From: Campylobacter sp. RM16704
GTDB taxonomy: Bacteria > Campylobacterota > Campylobacteria > Campylobacterales > Campylobacteraceae
DNA: 64,000 bases
Direction: 5' to 3'
NCBI RefSeq assembly: GCF_000816245.1
Contig: NZ_CP007769.1
Span: 1,086,464-1,150,463 of the forward strand
A program made the position numbers and the translations under genes. A model generated the notes under the pieces. The model saw only the letters and a list, made by a program, of their open reading frames with translations, searched no databases and was not told the origin of the DNA. Below are positions 19,016 through 29,304 of this stretch, in pieces (positions within the stretch are counted from its first letter, which is position 1; each line of letters opens with the position of its first letter).

Positions 19016-19707
19016 TTTGCTTCCAAGAAATTTTCTATATCGATTTTGATTTTATCAATGGCTGTGCAAACATCTTCTATATAAACTTTAGTAAAATTAC
19101 TTTCTAAATATTTATCCTCATCAAGATTGTTTAATATACTTTGCTTACATACTCTTGCATACTCTCCCACGGGTAAAACCTGCCCACTTGTGCCTATACA
19201 TACAAACAAATCACAATTTTGTAATTTTTCATACAAAATTTTATAATTTGGTGCCATTTCTTCAAACATCACGATATTGTGCCTTACACTTTTGCTTTGG
19301 CATTTAGGACAAATTTTATCATCACTACTTTCATAACCTATGTTAAAAATACTTTCACATTCTAAGCACCTAAGCTCAGGTAAAAAGCCATGCAAATGCA
19401 CCACTTCTTCACAGCCTGCTCGCTCTAATAAATCATCTACATTTTGCGTTAAAATGCTAATTTGCTTTGGAAATTTTTGTTTTAATAAAGCAATGATTTT
19501 ATGTGCATGATTTGGCTTAACACTAGCTAGTTCTTTTCTTCTTTTATTATAAAATTCCAAAACTTTTTTAGGATTTTTTCTAAAACCACTTGCAGAGCAA
19601 ACTTCCATCACATCATACTCTTCCCATAACCCACCGCTAGCTCTAAAAGTTTTTATACCACTTGGAGCGGATAAACCTGCCCCACTTAAAATCATAATGT
19701 TTTTCAT
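19009..19707 (-). CDS. cobB: Sir2-family NAD-dependent protein deacylase
   Basis: A 232-residue class III sirtuin. The NAD-binding GAGLSAPSGIKTFR lies at residues 8-21, TQNVDDLLERAG near residue 88 and the catalytic His in HLHG near residue 108. The zinc site is formed by CLEC and CPKC near residues 115-140. It removes acetyl or succinyl groups from lysines using NAD+, in the cytoplasm. It heads the cobB-lysE-dapE operon and lies next to the decayed restriction-modification locus. Confidence 0.93.
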   Translation of the reverse strand: MKNIMILSGAGLSAPSGIKTFRASGGLWEEYDVMEVCSASGFRKNPKKVLEFYNKRRKELASVKPNHAHKIIALLKQKFPKQISILTQNVDDLLERAGCEEVVHLHGFLPELRCLECESIFNIGYESSDDKICPKCQSKSVRHNIVMFEEMAPNYKILYEKLQNCDLFVCIGTSGQVLPVGEYARVCKQSILNNLDEDKYLESNFTKVYIEDVCTAIDKIKIDIENFLEAKC

Positions 19708-19799
19708 CGCTAAACCTTATAAAATTTACAAAGTTTAGCGAAAAATGCTTTAAGAAATATTGGTTTTTTATAATTTTCTTGATAGTGAGCTATTATTTT

Positions 19800-20954
19800 T
19801 TATTTTTTATATTCTACATTTTTCATATAGTTTTTCATAAATTCATAATCTGGATTAGCTTTAGAGCCCATAGGAAGTAATAATTTTTCTCTTTTAATTC
19901 TTTTATTATTTGATTTCTCGATTAAAACTATATTTGACACTTAATCAAATAATAATTGGGAGTAAAACGCACTACCAACACTTCCACTATTTGCCAAAGA
20001 AACACAATTGTTAAATTTTCTTATTTTCATGATTATCTGTAAAATTTCTATACTATTATTAAAATAATGAGTCTTTCCTTAAATTTGTTTATCTTTAATC
20101 AACAAATAAGCAAGGATATCCTGAATATTGTGGTGTTGTTAAAGATTTTGTAATTGTGATTGAAAATAAGGTAGATGTGAATAAGCATGTAAAATATAAT
20201 GATAAAAATCTCATTTTGCAAGAACAAAAAGATGTAGAAAATTACGCACTCAATGGCGCTTTGTGGTATGCAAAGTATATTATTAAAAATCAAAATACTT
20301 ATAAAAAAGTTTTTGCTATTGCTATAAGTGGAGATAGCAAAAAACATAAAATTACACCTTTATTTGTAGATAACGGAGCATTGATAAAAGAACCTTTGGA
20401 AGATATAGAAACTTTTATGCTTTTAAATGAGAAAAATATAGAAGAATATTACAAAAGAGAGGTTTTAAAGGAAGAATCTAATAAACAAAAAAACAAAAGA
20501 AGAGATTGAAAAAATTGCTGCCACATTACATGAGGATTTAAGAAATTATGGGGCTTTAGACGATAGGAATAAGCCTTTGGTTGTAGCAGGGATTTTACTT
20601 GCATTAGCTGAAATGGAAGTTCAAAAATTGAATTTAAGTTATCTTAATAATGATGATATTAATACAGATGGAAATAAGATTTATGAGCTTATTGAAAAAA
20701 ATCTTAAGCGTTCTCATCTTGCACCACAAATAAAACTTGATAAAGTTTTAACACAATTTTCCGTGATAAAAGACACTAAAAAGATTAATGAGCTTTGTGA
20801 AATTACTGATAAAAAAGGTTCCTTTTTTAGATGCATTACTTAAAGCTTCATTCAACTCTTTAATATCTGAACCTTGATAAGTCAAATTAATGTTTGCTTC
20901 TTTCAAAAGATCATATACCCATAAGTCCGTTTGCGCTTCTTTTTTTGCTATCAC
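19800..20954. pseudogene. Relic of a type IIG restriction-modification gene, inverted and deleted
   Basis: Three pieces of one gene remain. (1) Minus strand 20954 to about 20825 encodes an N-terminus with KKEAQTDLWVYDLLKEA and ending SKKGT. (2) Plus strand from about 20101 to 20843 continues the same protein as NKQGYPEYCGVVKDF, then VIVIENKVD (nuclease motif) and a helical domain. It is split by one extra A in an A7 run near 20490. (3) Minus strand from about 20030 to 19800 encodes a target-recognition C-terminus ending MKNVEYKK, with an internal TAA. The methyltransferase core is missing. Piece 2 is inverted relative to 1 and 3, with AAAAAAGG/CCTTTTTT at one junction. C. jejuni carries a CjeI-type gene at this spot between cobB and mutS2. 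Confidence 0.8.
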
Positions 20955-20968
20955 AAAACTCCATTTCT

Positions 20969-23167
20969 TTACAACCTCACCACCTTAGCACCAAAACCAC
21001 CCTGATTAATCGGTGCATCGTTAAAACTTTTTACACTTTTGTGAGCTTTTAAAAACTCTTTTACCGCAAAAGCTAATTTTCCTGTGCCTATACCATGATA
21101 AACTATAACCTCATCAAAACCTACTATCAAAGCATCAGATATAAATTTATCTAATCTTTCAAGTGCTTCATCGCTTCTAAGACCGTGTAAATCTAAAGTC
21201 ATATTTAAAGCACTTGGGCGGGTTATACTAACACTTGATTTTACCTTTTGCGTAGGAGTTTGATTGCTCTTTTTAAGAAGTTTTAGTGGCACACGCAAAT
21301 TTAAACCATCACTTTGAATCATTGCTTCATTTTTGGAAATAGCTGTGATTTTACCTTTGATTTTTTCATATTTGACAAAATCCCCCACTCTAAGCTCTTC
21401 ATTTTGTTCCATACTTGGCAAAATAATGCTTTTTTTAAGTTCATTTGCTTTATTTAAACTTCTTTGTTTTTCTTTGATATCTTTTAGATTTATCGTTTTT
21501 TTAGCTTCTTCTATGGCTTTGTGATATTTAAATTCTAAATTAGAAACAAGCTTTTTAAATTCTTGATCGTTTTTTTCTTTTTGATCTTTGAGTGAAAGTA
21601 AAATTTCATCTACCTTAGCTTCTTTTTTCTCAAGCTCTTCATTTTTTTTGCGTAAAGAAAGTTCAAGATTGATGTTTTTACTTACCATTTCTTCTAAATT
21701 TTCTTTATCTTCCCCATAAAGCTTTTTAGCATTTTGCACTAAATTTGCACTTATACCATATCTCAAAGCTGTTTCAAATGCATAAGATTTACCTATGGTG
21801 CCTTTTAAAAACTCATATTTTGGTCTTGAAAGCTCTTCATCATATAAAGCAGCTATAAGTTCAACTTGTGAATTTTTAGCCAAAAGCATAGCAAGGCGTT
21901 TATGGTGGGTTGTGATGATGATTTTATTATCTTGTTCTAAAAGCTTAGAAATAAGCTCTGTATACAAACAAGCAGCTTCTTCAAAATCAGTCCCAAGTTC
22001 TATCTCATCAACTCCTAATAAAACATTTTTCTTACCTAAAAGTTTAGAAAAATGTAGCATTCTTCCTGCAAAAGTAGAAATATCATTTTTCACATTTTGT
22101 GGATCTTCCAAAATCGCATCAAATTCTTTAAAATTTCCTATTTGGCTTTTTTGCGCGTTAATTCTCATAGGAAGTAAATGTTTTGCAAGTAAAGCCGCAC
22201 TTAAAATTCCTTTTAAAAGCATAGACTTACCACCCGCATTTACACCCGTGATGATTAAAACTTTTTTATTAAATTCCACATTCACACTTTTTGCATTTTT
22301 TAAAGCTGGATGTGCGAAGTTATATAAACTTAGATTATTAGAATTATCTGCTAAAACAAACTCATAATCATGCTTTTTTGCCATTAAAATCCTAGCACTA
22401 TAATGATCAAACAAATCAAAAGCATTATTGATAAATTTTAAAAACATTAGATTTTTGTAAAAAATTTGACTAATTTTTTTAGCATATTCATAAAAAATTT
22501 CTTCTTTAGCGTCTTTGATTTCATCAATTTGACTTTGAATTTTTTCTACACTCAAAGGCACTACATAAAATCCACCGCCACTACTTCTACCTATAATTTT
22601 TGCTTTTAAGATATGATTAAACCCACCACGCAAAAGCAAAGCTTCCATACCATTTATAAGATGAATTTGAGTATCGATTAAATACACACTAAGACTTTTA
22701 GTATATGTGAGTTTTTTAAACTCAGCTACCAAACTTTCTTTTTTCATTTTTAGAGCTAAATTTAAATTGACAAGTCTTTCATCAATACTTTCCTTAATCT
22801 CACCCTTTTCATCAAAATATCCAAAAAGTTCTAAAATAGCTTGTGGAATTTCTATCTTTAAAAGCCATTCTTTTAAACTTTCTTCAAATTTTAATTTTTT
22901 TAAATATTCAAAATACATACAAATTTTTATAAACTCAAAACTTTGATTTAAATGCAAAATTCCTTGTTTGCTAAGATGAGTTAAAGCACCACTTAGCTCA
23001 TCTACCATAGGCGGAGGATTAAAATCAATCAGCGAAAGCTCGTTAAGTCTTTTAAAATGAAGCTTACTATCACCTTGCAAAAATATTTCTTTATCTCTTG
23101 CAAAAAGTCCTTTAAATTCTGTTACATATCCATCTAAATCTAACTTTTTAAAAAACTGCTCTTGCAT
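20969..23167 (-). CDS. mutS2: MutS2 family protein with Smr domain
   Basis: A 732-residue protein from the ATG at 23167, whose first base is the last of the upstream stop. The TTG at 23185 lies inside the upstream gene and is not used. The ABC-type ATPase carries Walker A GVNAGGKSM near residue 315 and Walker B LLGVDEIELG near 390. A long coiled coil lies at about 500-590. The C-terminal Smr nuclease domain has LDLHG and HGIGTG motifs. MutS2 lacks the mismatch-binding domain and in Helicobacter suppresses recombination, or acts in ribosome rescue in other bacteria. It is the last gene of the ileS-to-mutS2 block. Confidence 0.92.
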   Translation of the reverse strand: MQEQFFKKLDLDGYVTEFKGLFARDKEIFLQGDSKLHFKRLNELSLIDFNPPPMVDELSGALTHLSKQGILHLNQSFEFIKICMYFEYLKKLKFEESLKEWLLKIEIPQAILELFGYFDEKGEIKESIDERLVNLNLALKMKKESLVAEFKKLTYTKSLSVYLIDTQIHLINGMEALLLRGGFNHILKAKIIGRSSGGGFYVVPLSVEKIQSQIDEIKDAKEEIFYEYAKKISQIFYKNLMFLKFINNAFDLFDHYSARILMAKKHDYEFVLADNSNNLSLYNFAHPALKNAKSVNVEFNKKVLIITGVNAGGKSMLLKGILSAALLAKHLLPMRINAQKSQIGNFKEFDAILEDPQNVKNDISTFAGRMLHFSKLLGKKNVLLGVDEIELGTDFEEAACLYTELISKLLEQDNKIIITTHHKRLAMLLAKNSQVELIAALYDEELSRPKYEFLKGTIGKSYAFETALRYGISANLVQNAKKLYGEDKENLEEMVSKNINLELSLRKKNEELEKKEAKVDEILLSLKDQKEKNDQEFKKLVSNLEFKYHKAIEEAKKTINLKDIKEKQRSLNKANELKKSIILPSMEQNEELRVGDFVKYEKIKGKITAISKNEAMIQSDGLNLRVPLKLLKKSNQTPTQKVKSSVSITRPSALNMTLDLHGLRSDEALERLDKFISDALIVGFDEVIVYHGIGTGKLAFAVKEFLKAHKSVKSFNDAPINQGGFGAKVVRL

Positions 23168-23514
23168 TATTTTTCTACCTTGCAATCTTTTATATCAAAA
23201 ATTAAAGCTTTGAATTGTTTGTTTTTTCCATTAGAAACAAAACTTTGCGTTCCGTGCTCGAAGTTAAAATACTCTTTACTTACATTAGTGTCTTTGCATT
23301 TTAGGCTTTGCCCTTGTAAAAAAGCATTAAGCGTTTCTTTTTTTAGCACGCCACTTCTTGTAGCACTAAGTTCAAATTTAATTGCAAAAGCTACAGCTAA
23401 AATCAGTACTAAAACCAAAAGATAATTGCTAATTTTTCCCATTTTCTTGCGTAAAAAAATAAAAAAAAGCAAGATTGCAAAAAAAGCTAAGATATATAAA
23501 AAAATCTTAAACAT
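23167..23514 (-). CDS. Predicted membrane protein between murC and mutS2
   Basis: A 115-residue protein with two close hydrophobic segments at about residues 3-21 and 32-46, separated by a short basic loop, and a periplasmic C-terminal half. It overlaps murC by 8 bp and mutS2 by one base, so it is translated within the operon. Cysteines occur in SLKCKD and DCKV. I recognise no domain. In C. jejuni a gene of similar size and place is annotated only as a membrane protein. Confidence 0.7.
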   Translation of the reverse strand: MFKIFLYILAFFAILLFFIFLRKKMGKISNYLLVLVLILAVAFAIKFELSATRSGVLKKETLNAFLQGQSLKCKDTNVSKEYFNFEHGTQSFVSNGKNKQFKALIFDIKDCKVEK

Positions 23515-24799
23515 ATTTTCCCCTAAGCTTTGTACTTATATCCCCCGCACCAAAACCAATCACTAAATCATTTTCAATTAGCTCATCATCAAGATAAATG
23601 GCTTTTTCTTCTCTTTTAATTTCTTTTATAAATTTAGCTTTTGGGAAATATTTTTGAATATTAATTTCTATCTTATCTTCCCCTGCTGCATAAACAGGTA
23701 AAATATAAAGCCCATCAACGCTAGATAAAACTTCACTAAAATACTCTATATTTGCACTTAGACGCGTATAGCGGTGAGGTTCGAAAATAGCTATGATTTT
23801 TTTATATCTAGCTAGTCTTGCATACTCGTTTGCTGCTTTAAGTGTAGTTTTGATTTCTGTTGGATGATGTCCATAATCATCAATCAAAGCCATATTTTCA
23901 TTTGCAAATAAAATATCAAATCTTTTTTTAATACCTTGATACTTTAAAAGTTTAGTTTTAATTTCATCTATACTCGCAAATTCACTCGCAGCCAAAATAG
24001 CCAAAGCAGCGTCCATCGCTACATGCTCACCCATGCCAAAAACACTAAATTCCCCTAAATCTTTTAGTGTAAAATATGTTTTTGGTTTGAAATTTTCTAC
24101 TTTCATATAGATATTTGTAATATCTTTACTTGGATAAAGTTTTTTTACATTACTTAAATTTAAACTTGCCAAAAATTCATCTTCGCCGTTAATAACTTGA
24201 ATCTTAGATAGGTTTAAAAAATCCGCATAAGCTTTGTGTAATTTTTCTAAGTCATTACTATAATGATCTAAATGCTCTGCTTCAACATTTGTTACTATAG
24301 CTAAATATGGATTTGAATTTAAAAAAGAACTATCGCTTTCATCAGCTTCAAATATAAGATTTTCACTTTCTTTATAAAGCATATTAGTGCCACTTTCTTT
24401 TAAAACAGCACCAATAATCACAGAAGCTTCTATCAAGCTTGCTAAAATACTTGAAGTTGTGCTTTTACCATGAGCCCCTGCAACCGCAAAAACTCTTTTG
24501 TCTTTTAAAATCATAGGCAAAACTTCTTTTCTTGAAAGAGTTGTGATATTTTGTTCTTTTGCACTGATTAATTCTTCATTATCTTCTTTTATAGCAGCTG
24601 AATATACTACTAAATCTACATTTTTAACATTATCTTTATGATGAGGAATTTTTATACTCATTCCCTCTTTTTCTAATTCTTTTGTAATTTTACTTTCTTT
24701 AATATCAGAACCACTTATCTTAAAACCTTGTTCTTTTAAAAATCTCGCCAAAGCTGAAATTCCAATACCACCTATACCTATAAAATGAATTTTTTGCAT
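23507..24799 (-). CDS. murC: UDP-N-acetylmuramate--L-alanine ligase
   Basis: A 430-residue Mur ligase that adds L-Ala to UDP-MurNAc, the first peptide step of peptidoglycan synthesis in the cytoplasm. The N-terminal Rossmann motif is GIGGIGISALA (residues 7-17). The ATP loop is AGAHGKSTTS near residue 108, with EADESDSSF and DDYGHHPTEI further on as Mur-ligase signatures. Its ribosome-binding AGG is buried in a predicted hairpin at 24802-24831. Confidence 0.95.
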   Translation of the reverse strand: MQKIHFIGIGGIGISALARFLKEQGFKISGSDIKESKITKELEKEGMSIKIPHHKDNVKNVDLVVYSAAIKEDNEELISAKEQNITTLSRKEVLPMILKDKRVFAVAGAHGKSTTSSILASLIEASVIIGAVLKESGTNMLYKESENLIFEADESDSSFLNSNPYLAIVTNVEAEHLDHYSNDLEKLHKAYADFLNLSKIQVINGEDEFLASLNLSNVKKLYPSKDITNIYMKVENFKPKTYFTLKDLGEFSVFGMGEHVAMDAALAILAASEFASIDEIKTKLLKYQGIKKRFDILFANENMALIDDYGHHPTEIKTTLKAANEYARLARYKKIIAIFEPHRYTRLSANIEYFSEVLSSVDGLYILPVYAAGEDKIEINIQKYFPKAKFIKEIKREEKAIYLDDELIENDLVIGFGAGDISTKLRGKYV

Positions 24800-24801
24800 T
24801 C

Positions 24802-24831
24802 TTGCCTCAAATTTTTGAAAATTTAAGGCAA
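24802..24831 (-). promoter_or_regulatory. Hairpin covering the murC ribosome-binding site
   Basis: Arms 24802-24815 and 24818-24831 pair over 14 positions, one being a G-U wobble in the minus-strand RNA. The 3' arm contains the GAGG ribosome site of murC. It lies between the broken sulfatase gene and murC, so it may act as a weak terminator, as a translational gate, or both. Confidence 0.45.
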
Positions 24832-24883
24832 AATTCTATCATTTATTTACTAAAATAAAAATATAAAACTCTTAAATGCAAAA

Positions 24884-26849
24884 CTACCCACAGCTTTTTA
24901 AATTAACTAACCTATAAATAAATTGTTTTTGAAAAAGCTCTTTATATGTATTTGAAAATTCTTTATGATAAGGGTCTAATATAAAAATTTTATTTGTATT
25001 TTTTAAACTTGTGTTATTTTCAAAATAATATCCATTATTACCTTCATATACTCCATTTTTATCAACCCATATAAGCTCATTAAAACCAAATTCTAATTTT
25101 TCATTTTTTATAGGTGCTAACATATTTCTTCCACCTAAACTTAAATATCTTGTATTACTAAGAGTTAGATTATAAAGTGTTGGAAAAATATCTTTATGCG
25201 AACCCACACGATTTTTATCATAATAAATATCATTTCTTAAATGCTTTGGAAGATACAAATAAAAAGGCACACTATAAGCAAAAGCCTTTTGAGAAATTGT
25301 ATCCATCTTAATATCTCTAAATCTATGATCACCTGTTGCTGCAACGATGATATTATCCTTAAATTCGCTTTCTTTTACATAATCTAAAAACATTCCAAAT
25401 TCATCATTTGCATACGCATAAGCATTTAAAGCACCTATAAAATCACTGATAATAAATTGATTTGATATTTTTTTATCTAAAGCACCCTCATCTATAAGTT
25501 GTTTTTTACTCTTATGTATATAAGGTCTATGTGTAGAAATACTAAGAAAAATAACAAGCGTAGGACTTTTAGCATTTTCAAAAATAGAATATATTTTTTT
25601 ATACATAAACTCATCGGCTATGCCATACTTGTGTTTAGTTTCTTTAGCTTGTGGAAAATCTTGCAAAAGCGTGTTTTCATCTATAATTTCATCTACACCT
25701 TGATTTTTAAAATAATTTCCAAGGTTATACCAAGAAGCATTACCACTATAAACAAAAACTATCTTATACCCTGCATTTTTATAAATTTGCAAAGGTGTAA
25801 AGGCTAATTTTTCTTTTTGGTACAATCCATTTGATATGATATTTGGGCTTAAAAAAACTAAACGATTAAAACTTTCTATGGTGTTATTTGCACTAGATAA
25901 AAATCGAGTAAAAACAATATCTTGCTCAAAATGCTTTTTCAAACTACCTAAAAGATTTAATTTCTCATCTCCAAATTTGGCTAAATTCAAACCAAAACTT
26001 TCCATGATATTAAGATATATATGATTTTTTACATGAATTTCTTTTATCGAGGTAGTATCAAATATAGGAAAAAGTTTTTCTTCTAGTTTAGAAATTTCTT
26101 CCAAACTAACATTTTTAAATTCTTGCTGGTTTTTGTATTCTTTATAAGCCCAAGAAAAAGCCATCAAAGGATTTGTAGAAATTTCATTAAAAGCTTTTAT
26201 AGTGCTAAATTCATAATTTGAAGCTCTTAGAGCATTATAAGTAAAATGCCCTCTTAATGCTACAACATAAGCATAAATTAGCAAAACATTTAACAAGAAA
26301 AAAATATCAACTTCATCTTTATGGTTTTTAACTTTAAACTAAAAATTTTTACATTAAGATAAAAGCAAAATACACCAAAAATCGTAGCTAAAAATAATGC
26401 TTTTATAATAGGATAATCAGAAAAAACTATCGACAATATAGCCTTGGTATTATCATCTTTTAAACCAAAAATAAAAATATCAATTTTGCTTGCATAAAGT
26501 TGAAAGTAATAATAATGTATAAATGCAGAAATTAAAACAACAAAAGCTATAAAAGCTACATAAAAGCTAGAAAGATAAGAATAAAAATTTAGCGATTACC
26601 CCCCCCCATAGCATGATATTTGCTATCTTTAAAAACTAAACTTATATAAGAAAACAAACCACACAAAAATATGGGTAGAAAAATGGTGCTAAATGTTCTC
26701 ATATCATGACCTAATCCATACGCATATACCATTAAGACATTTTCGCTTTCATTAATTAAATTTTTTATCATCAAAAATCTAACTGAAGCAAAAATTCCCA
26801 TAAAAATAAAACTAAAAGAAAGAATTTGTAATAAAATTTTTCTCATCAT
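24884..26849 (-). pseudogene. LTA-synthase-like membrane sulfatase, broken in three frames
   Basis: Three consecutive frames hold one protein. The N-terminal piece (26849 to 26589, 86 residues) has two membrane helices and ends in a G9 tract as MGGGNR-stop. A middle piece (about 26595 to 26290) encodes two more helices with a FIHYYYFQLYASKIDIF segment. The C-terminal piece (to 24884, about 470 residues) is an alkaline-phosphatase-superfamily phosphoglycerol- or phosphoethanolamine-transferase domain with AATGDHRFRD and SVPFYLYLPK. No G-tract length alone restores the frame. One fewer T in the T5 run near 26587 together with a G8 or G11 tract, and one extra T in the T7 run near 26300, would do so. 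C. jejuni has an intact gene here. Confidence 0.75.
26599..26607 (-). repeat. Homopolymeric G9 tract in the sulfatase gene
   Basis: Nine C on the plus strand, read as G9 after CTAT in the gene. G8, G9 and G10 all lead to early stops (TAG, TAA and TAA) in the present sequence. Confidence 0.9.
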
Positions 26850-26888
26850 TCTCCTTTAAAATGATATTTTATAGCTAAAAAATACAAT

Positions 26889-27677
26889 TTACTCTTCGTA
26901 ATTTTTAAGAATTTTATCAAAACCCCATAAATTTCTAGCTTCATTTGCTTTACTAACTTCTATTACAAGCATTTCTTCTTGATCGCCAAGTTGTTCTTGT
27001 ACTTCTCCAAAAGCATTGATAAAAAAGCTATCTCCATAAAATTTCCACTCATTTTCTTGTTTTAAATTTCCTATGCGATTAACCCTTAAAATACTCGTTG
27101 AGTTTAAAAAAGCTCTAGTTTTTAAAAGCTCTAGCCATCTTTGATTACTCTCAAAAGTACTAGCTGTAGGAATGATGACTAAATCTATCTTTTTTTTCAT
27201 AATCATTTGCCAAAATATATCAAAATGAGCTTCAAAACCAAAAAGCAAAGCACATTTTAGCCCTTCATGAGTAAAAGCAAAAAGTTTAAGTTTATCAGTT
27301 TTTTTATTGTTAAAAAATTTTTCTTCGTTCCAATGTGCATAAGGCATTAAAATTTGCTGTTCATATACTTTTACATTTTGCGGACCTACTTTTAAGCATA
27401 TTTTTTTCAAACCATCGTTTTCCACGCTAATAAATGGAGCTATGATATTTAACTCATATTTTTTTGCAAGTTTTATCAAACTTGCTTTTTTACTTTGGCT
27501 TTGTTCTTTAATCATACTTTTTGGCATAGTTTTAAGCTCACTAAAAAAGCTATTTATGACATACTCGCCTAAAACTACTAAATTTGCACCACTTTCTTTA
27601 GCTGCCTTTAAATAATAATCAAGTCTTGATTCACTCAAAGCCAAAGTTGGAAATTGTAAAGCGACAATACTACTCAT
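26889..27677 (-). CDS. Carbon-nitrogen hydrolase (nitrilase superfamily) protein
   Basis: A 262-residue protein with the nitrilase fold. E38 (LGEYV) and C142 ([12 protein letters not shown]) match two of the catalytic triad. At the usual lysine position the sequence reads [19 protein letters not shown], with Q107 where K is expected, so activity is uncertain. Family members hydrolyse amides such as omega-amidase substrates or transfer acyl groups. The start overlaps the xseB end (ATGAGTAG), keeping it in the ileS operon. The broken sulfatase gene follows after about 40 bp. Confidence 0.85.
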   Translation of the reverse strand: MSSIVALQFPTLALSESRLDYYLKAAKESGANLVVLGEYVINSFFSELKTMPKSMIKEQSQSKKASLIKLAKKYELNIIAPFISVENDGLKKICLKVGPQNVKVYEQQILMPYAHWNEEKFFNNKKTDKLKLFAFTHEGLKCALLFGFEAHFDIFWQMIMKKKIDLVIIPTASTFESNQRWLELLKTRAFLNSTSILRVNRIGNLKQENEWKFYGDSFFINAFGEVQEQLGDQEEMLVIEVSKANEARNLWGFDKILKNYEE

Positions 27678-27843
27678 CTACTTGCTCGATTTCTAATTTT
27701 GCTTTTTCAAGCATAGTTCTTGCTTGTTTTATGCTTTTTAAACCTTCTTTGTAAATTTCTACACAAGTTTTAAGGTCTAAATCTTTATCATTAAGTTTTT
27801 CCAAAGAAAGCTCAGCTTGTTTGATATGATCTTCAAATTCCAT
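27670..27843 (-). CDS. xseB: Exonuclease VII small subunit
   Basis: A 57-residue protein beginning [17 protein letters not shown] and containing [18 protein letters not shown], the two-helix pattern of XseB. It pairs with XseA to degrade single-stranded DNA. No xseA is in the window, which is normal because the genes are often apart. Its ATG overlaps the guaB stop by one base (TAATG) and its stop overlaps the nitrilase-like start. Confidence 0.85.
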   Translation of the reverse strand: MEFEDHIKQAELSLEKLNDKDLDLKTCVEIYKEGLKSIKQARTMLEKAKLEIEQVDE

Positions 27844-29294
27844 TAATTACTTACCTTATAATTTGGTGCTTCAGCTGTGATGGTCACATCATGCACATGG
27901 CTTTCTTTTAAACCTGCTGCGGTAATTTCTACAAATTCAGCTCTTTCTTGGAAAGCTTTGATATCCACTGCACCCACATAACCCATAGAAGATCTAAGCC
28001 CACCTAAAAGTTGATGCACTACACTTTTTATACTTCCCACATAAGGCACCCTACCTTCAATGCCTTCTGGCACAAGTTTATCTTGAGCTGTGCCTTCTTG
28101 GAAATATCTATCCGAACTTCCTTTTTGCATAGCTCCTAAACTTCCCATACCGCGGTAACTCTTATACTGCCTTCCTTGATAAGTAAACAATTCCCCTGGA
28201 CTCTCATCAGTCCCTGCTAAAAGTGAGCCTATCATCACACTACTTGCACCTGCTGCAATAGCTTTTGCAATATCGCCTGAGTATTTTATACCCCCATCAG
28301 CAATTACCGGTACATCATATTTGCTAGCTTCTATTGCACATTCATCTATAGCTGAAATTTGAGGTACACCTACACCTGAAACTATACGCGTAGTACAAAT
28401 ACTACCAGGTCCTATACCTATCTTAATCGCATCAGCACCTGCTTCACAAAGATCTTTAACCGCTTTTGCACTTGCAACATTTCCTACTATCACATCTACA
28501 TCAAATTCAGCTTTAATCGCTTTTAATGTGTCAATAATCCCTTTAGAATGCCCGTGTGCACTATCCATTACGATAACATCAACTTCAGCTTCTACCAAAG
28601 CTCTTACACGATCAAGCTGACCCACACCAACTGCTGCAGCTACTCTTAATCTTCCATAGGCATCTTTGTTAGAATTTGGATATTCTTTGCGTTTTTTTAA
28701 ATCTTTTATAGTAATCAAACCTTCTAAATGATTATTTTCATCCACTATTGGAAGTTTTTCTACTTTATTGGTAGAAAAAATTCTTTCAGCATCATCTAAG
28801 GTAGAGCCTTTTTTAGCTGTGATTAAAGGCATTTTAGTCATAACATTTTCTACTAAATTATCAAAATTTGTTTCAAATCTTAAATCACGATTAGTTAAAA
28901 TTCCTATTAAAATTTTATTCTCATCTACTACAGGAACACCTGAAATTCTATATTCAGCCATTAATTCCAGTGCTTCTTTAACACTTGCTTTAGCTCCTAT
29001 ATAAATAGGATCCATAATCACGCCACTTTCACTTTTTTTAACTCTTTTTATCTCTCTAACTTGCGAAGCTATATCCATATTTTTATGGATTACTCCTATG
29101 CCACCAAGTCTTGCCATCATAATAGCCGCTCTATGCTCTGTTACTGTGTCCATAGCAGCTGAAATTAAAGGCATATTTAAAATGATATTTTTTGTAAGTC
29201 TTGTTTTAATATCCACTTCTTTAGGTAAAACTTCAGAATATTGAGGAACCAATAAAACATCTTCAAAAGTTAAAGCACGTTTGATGATTTTCAT
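27843..29294 (-). CDS. guaB: Inosine-5'-monophosphate dehydrogenase
   Basis: A 483-residue enzyme that oxidises IMP to XMP with NAD+, the committed step to GMP. The catalytic cysteine lies in [11 protein letters not shown] near residue 300, and the IMP-binding [16 protein letters not shown] flap follows near residue 390. A CBS-domain pair is inserted at about residues 95-205. It lies 10 bp after gatA and overlaps xseB by one base. Confidence 0.96.
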   Translation of the reverse strand: MKIIKRALTFEDVLLVPQYSEVLPKEVDIKTRLTKNIILNMPLISAAMDTVTEHRAAIMMARLGGIGVIHKNMDIASQVREIKRVKKSESGVIMDPIYIGAKASVKEALELMAEYRISGVPVVDENKILIGILTNRDLRFETNFDNLVENVMTKMPLITAKKGSTLDDAERIFSTNKVEKLPIVDENNHLEGLITIKDLKKRKEYPNSNKDAYGRLRVAAAVGVGQLDRVRALVEAEVDVIVMDSAHGHSKGIIDTLKAIKAEFDVDVIVGNVASAKAVKDLCEAGADAIKIGIGPGSICTTRIVSGVGVPQISAIDECAIEASKYDVPVIADGGIKYSGDIAKAIAAGASSVMIGSLLAGTDESPGELFTYQGRQYKSYRGMGSLGAMQKGSSDRYFQEGTAQDKLVPEGIEGRVPYVGSIKSVVHQLLGGLRSSMGYVGAVDIKAFQERAEFVEITAAGLKESHVHDVTITAEAPNYKVSN

Positions 29295-29304
29295 AATTTT
29301 TCCT

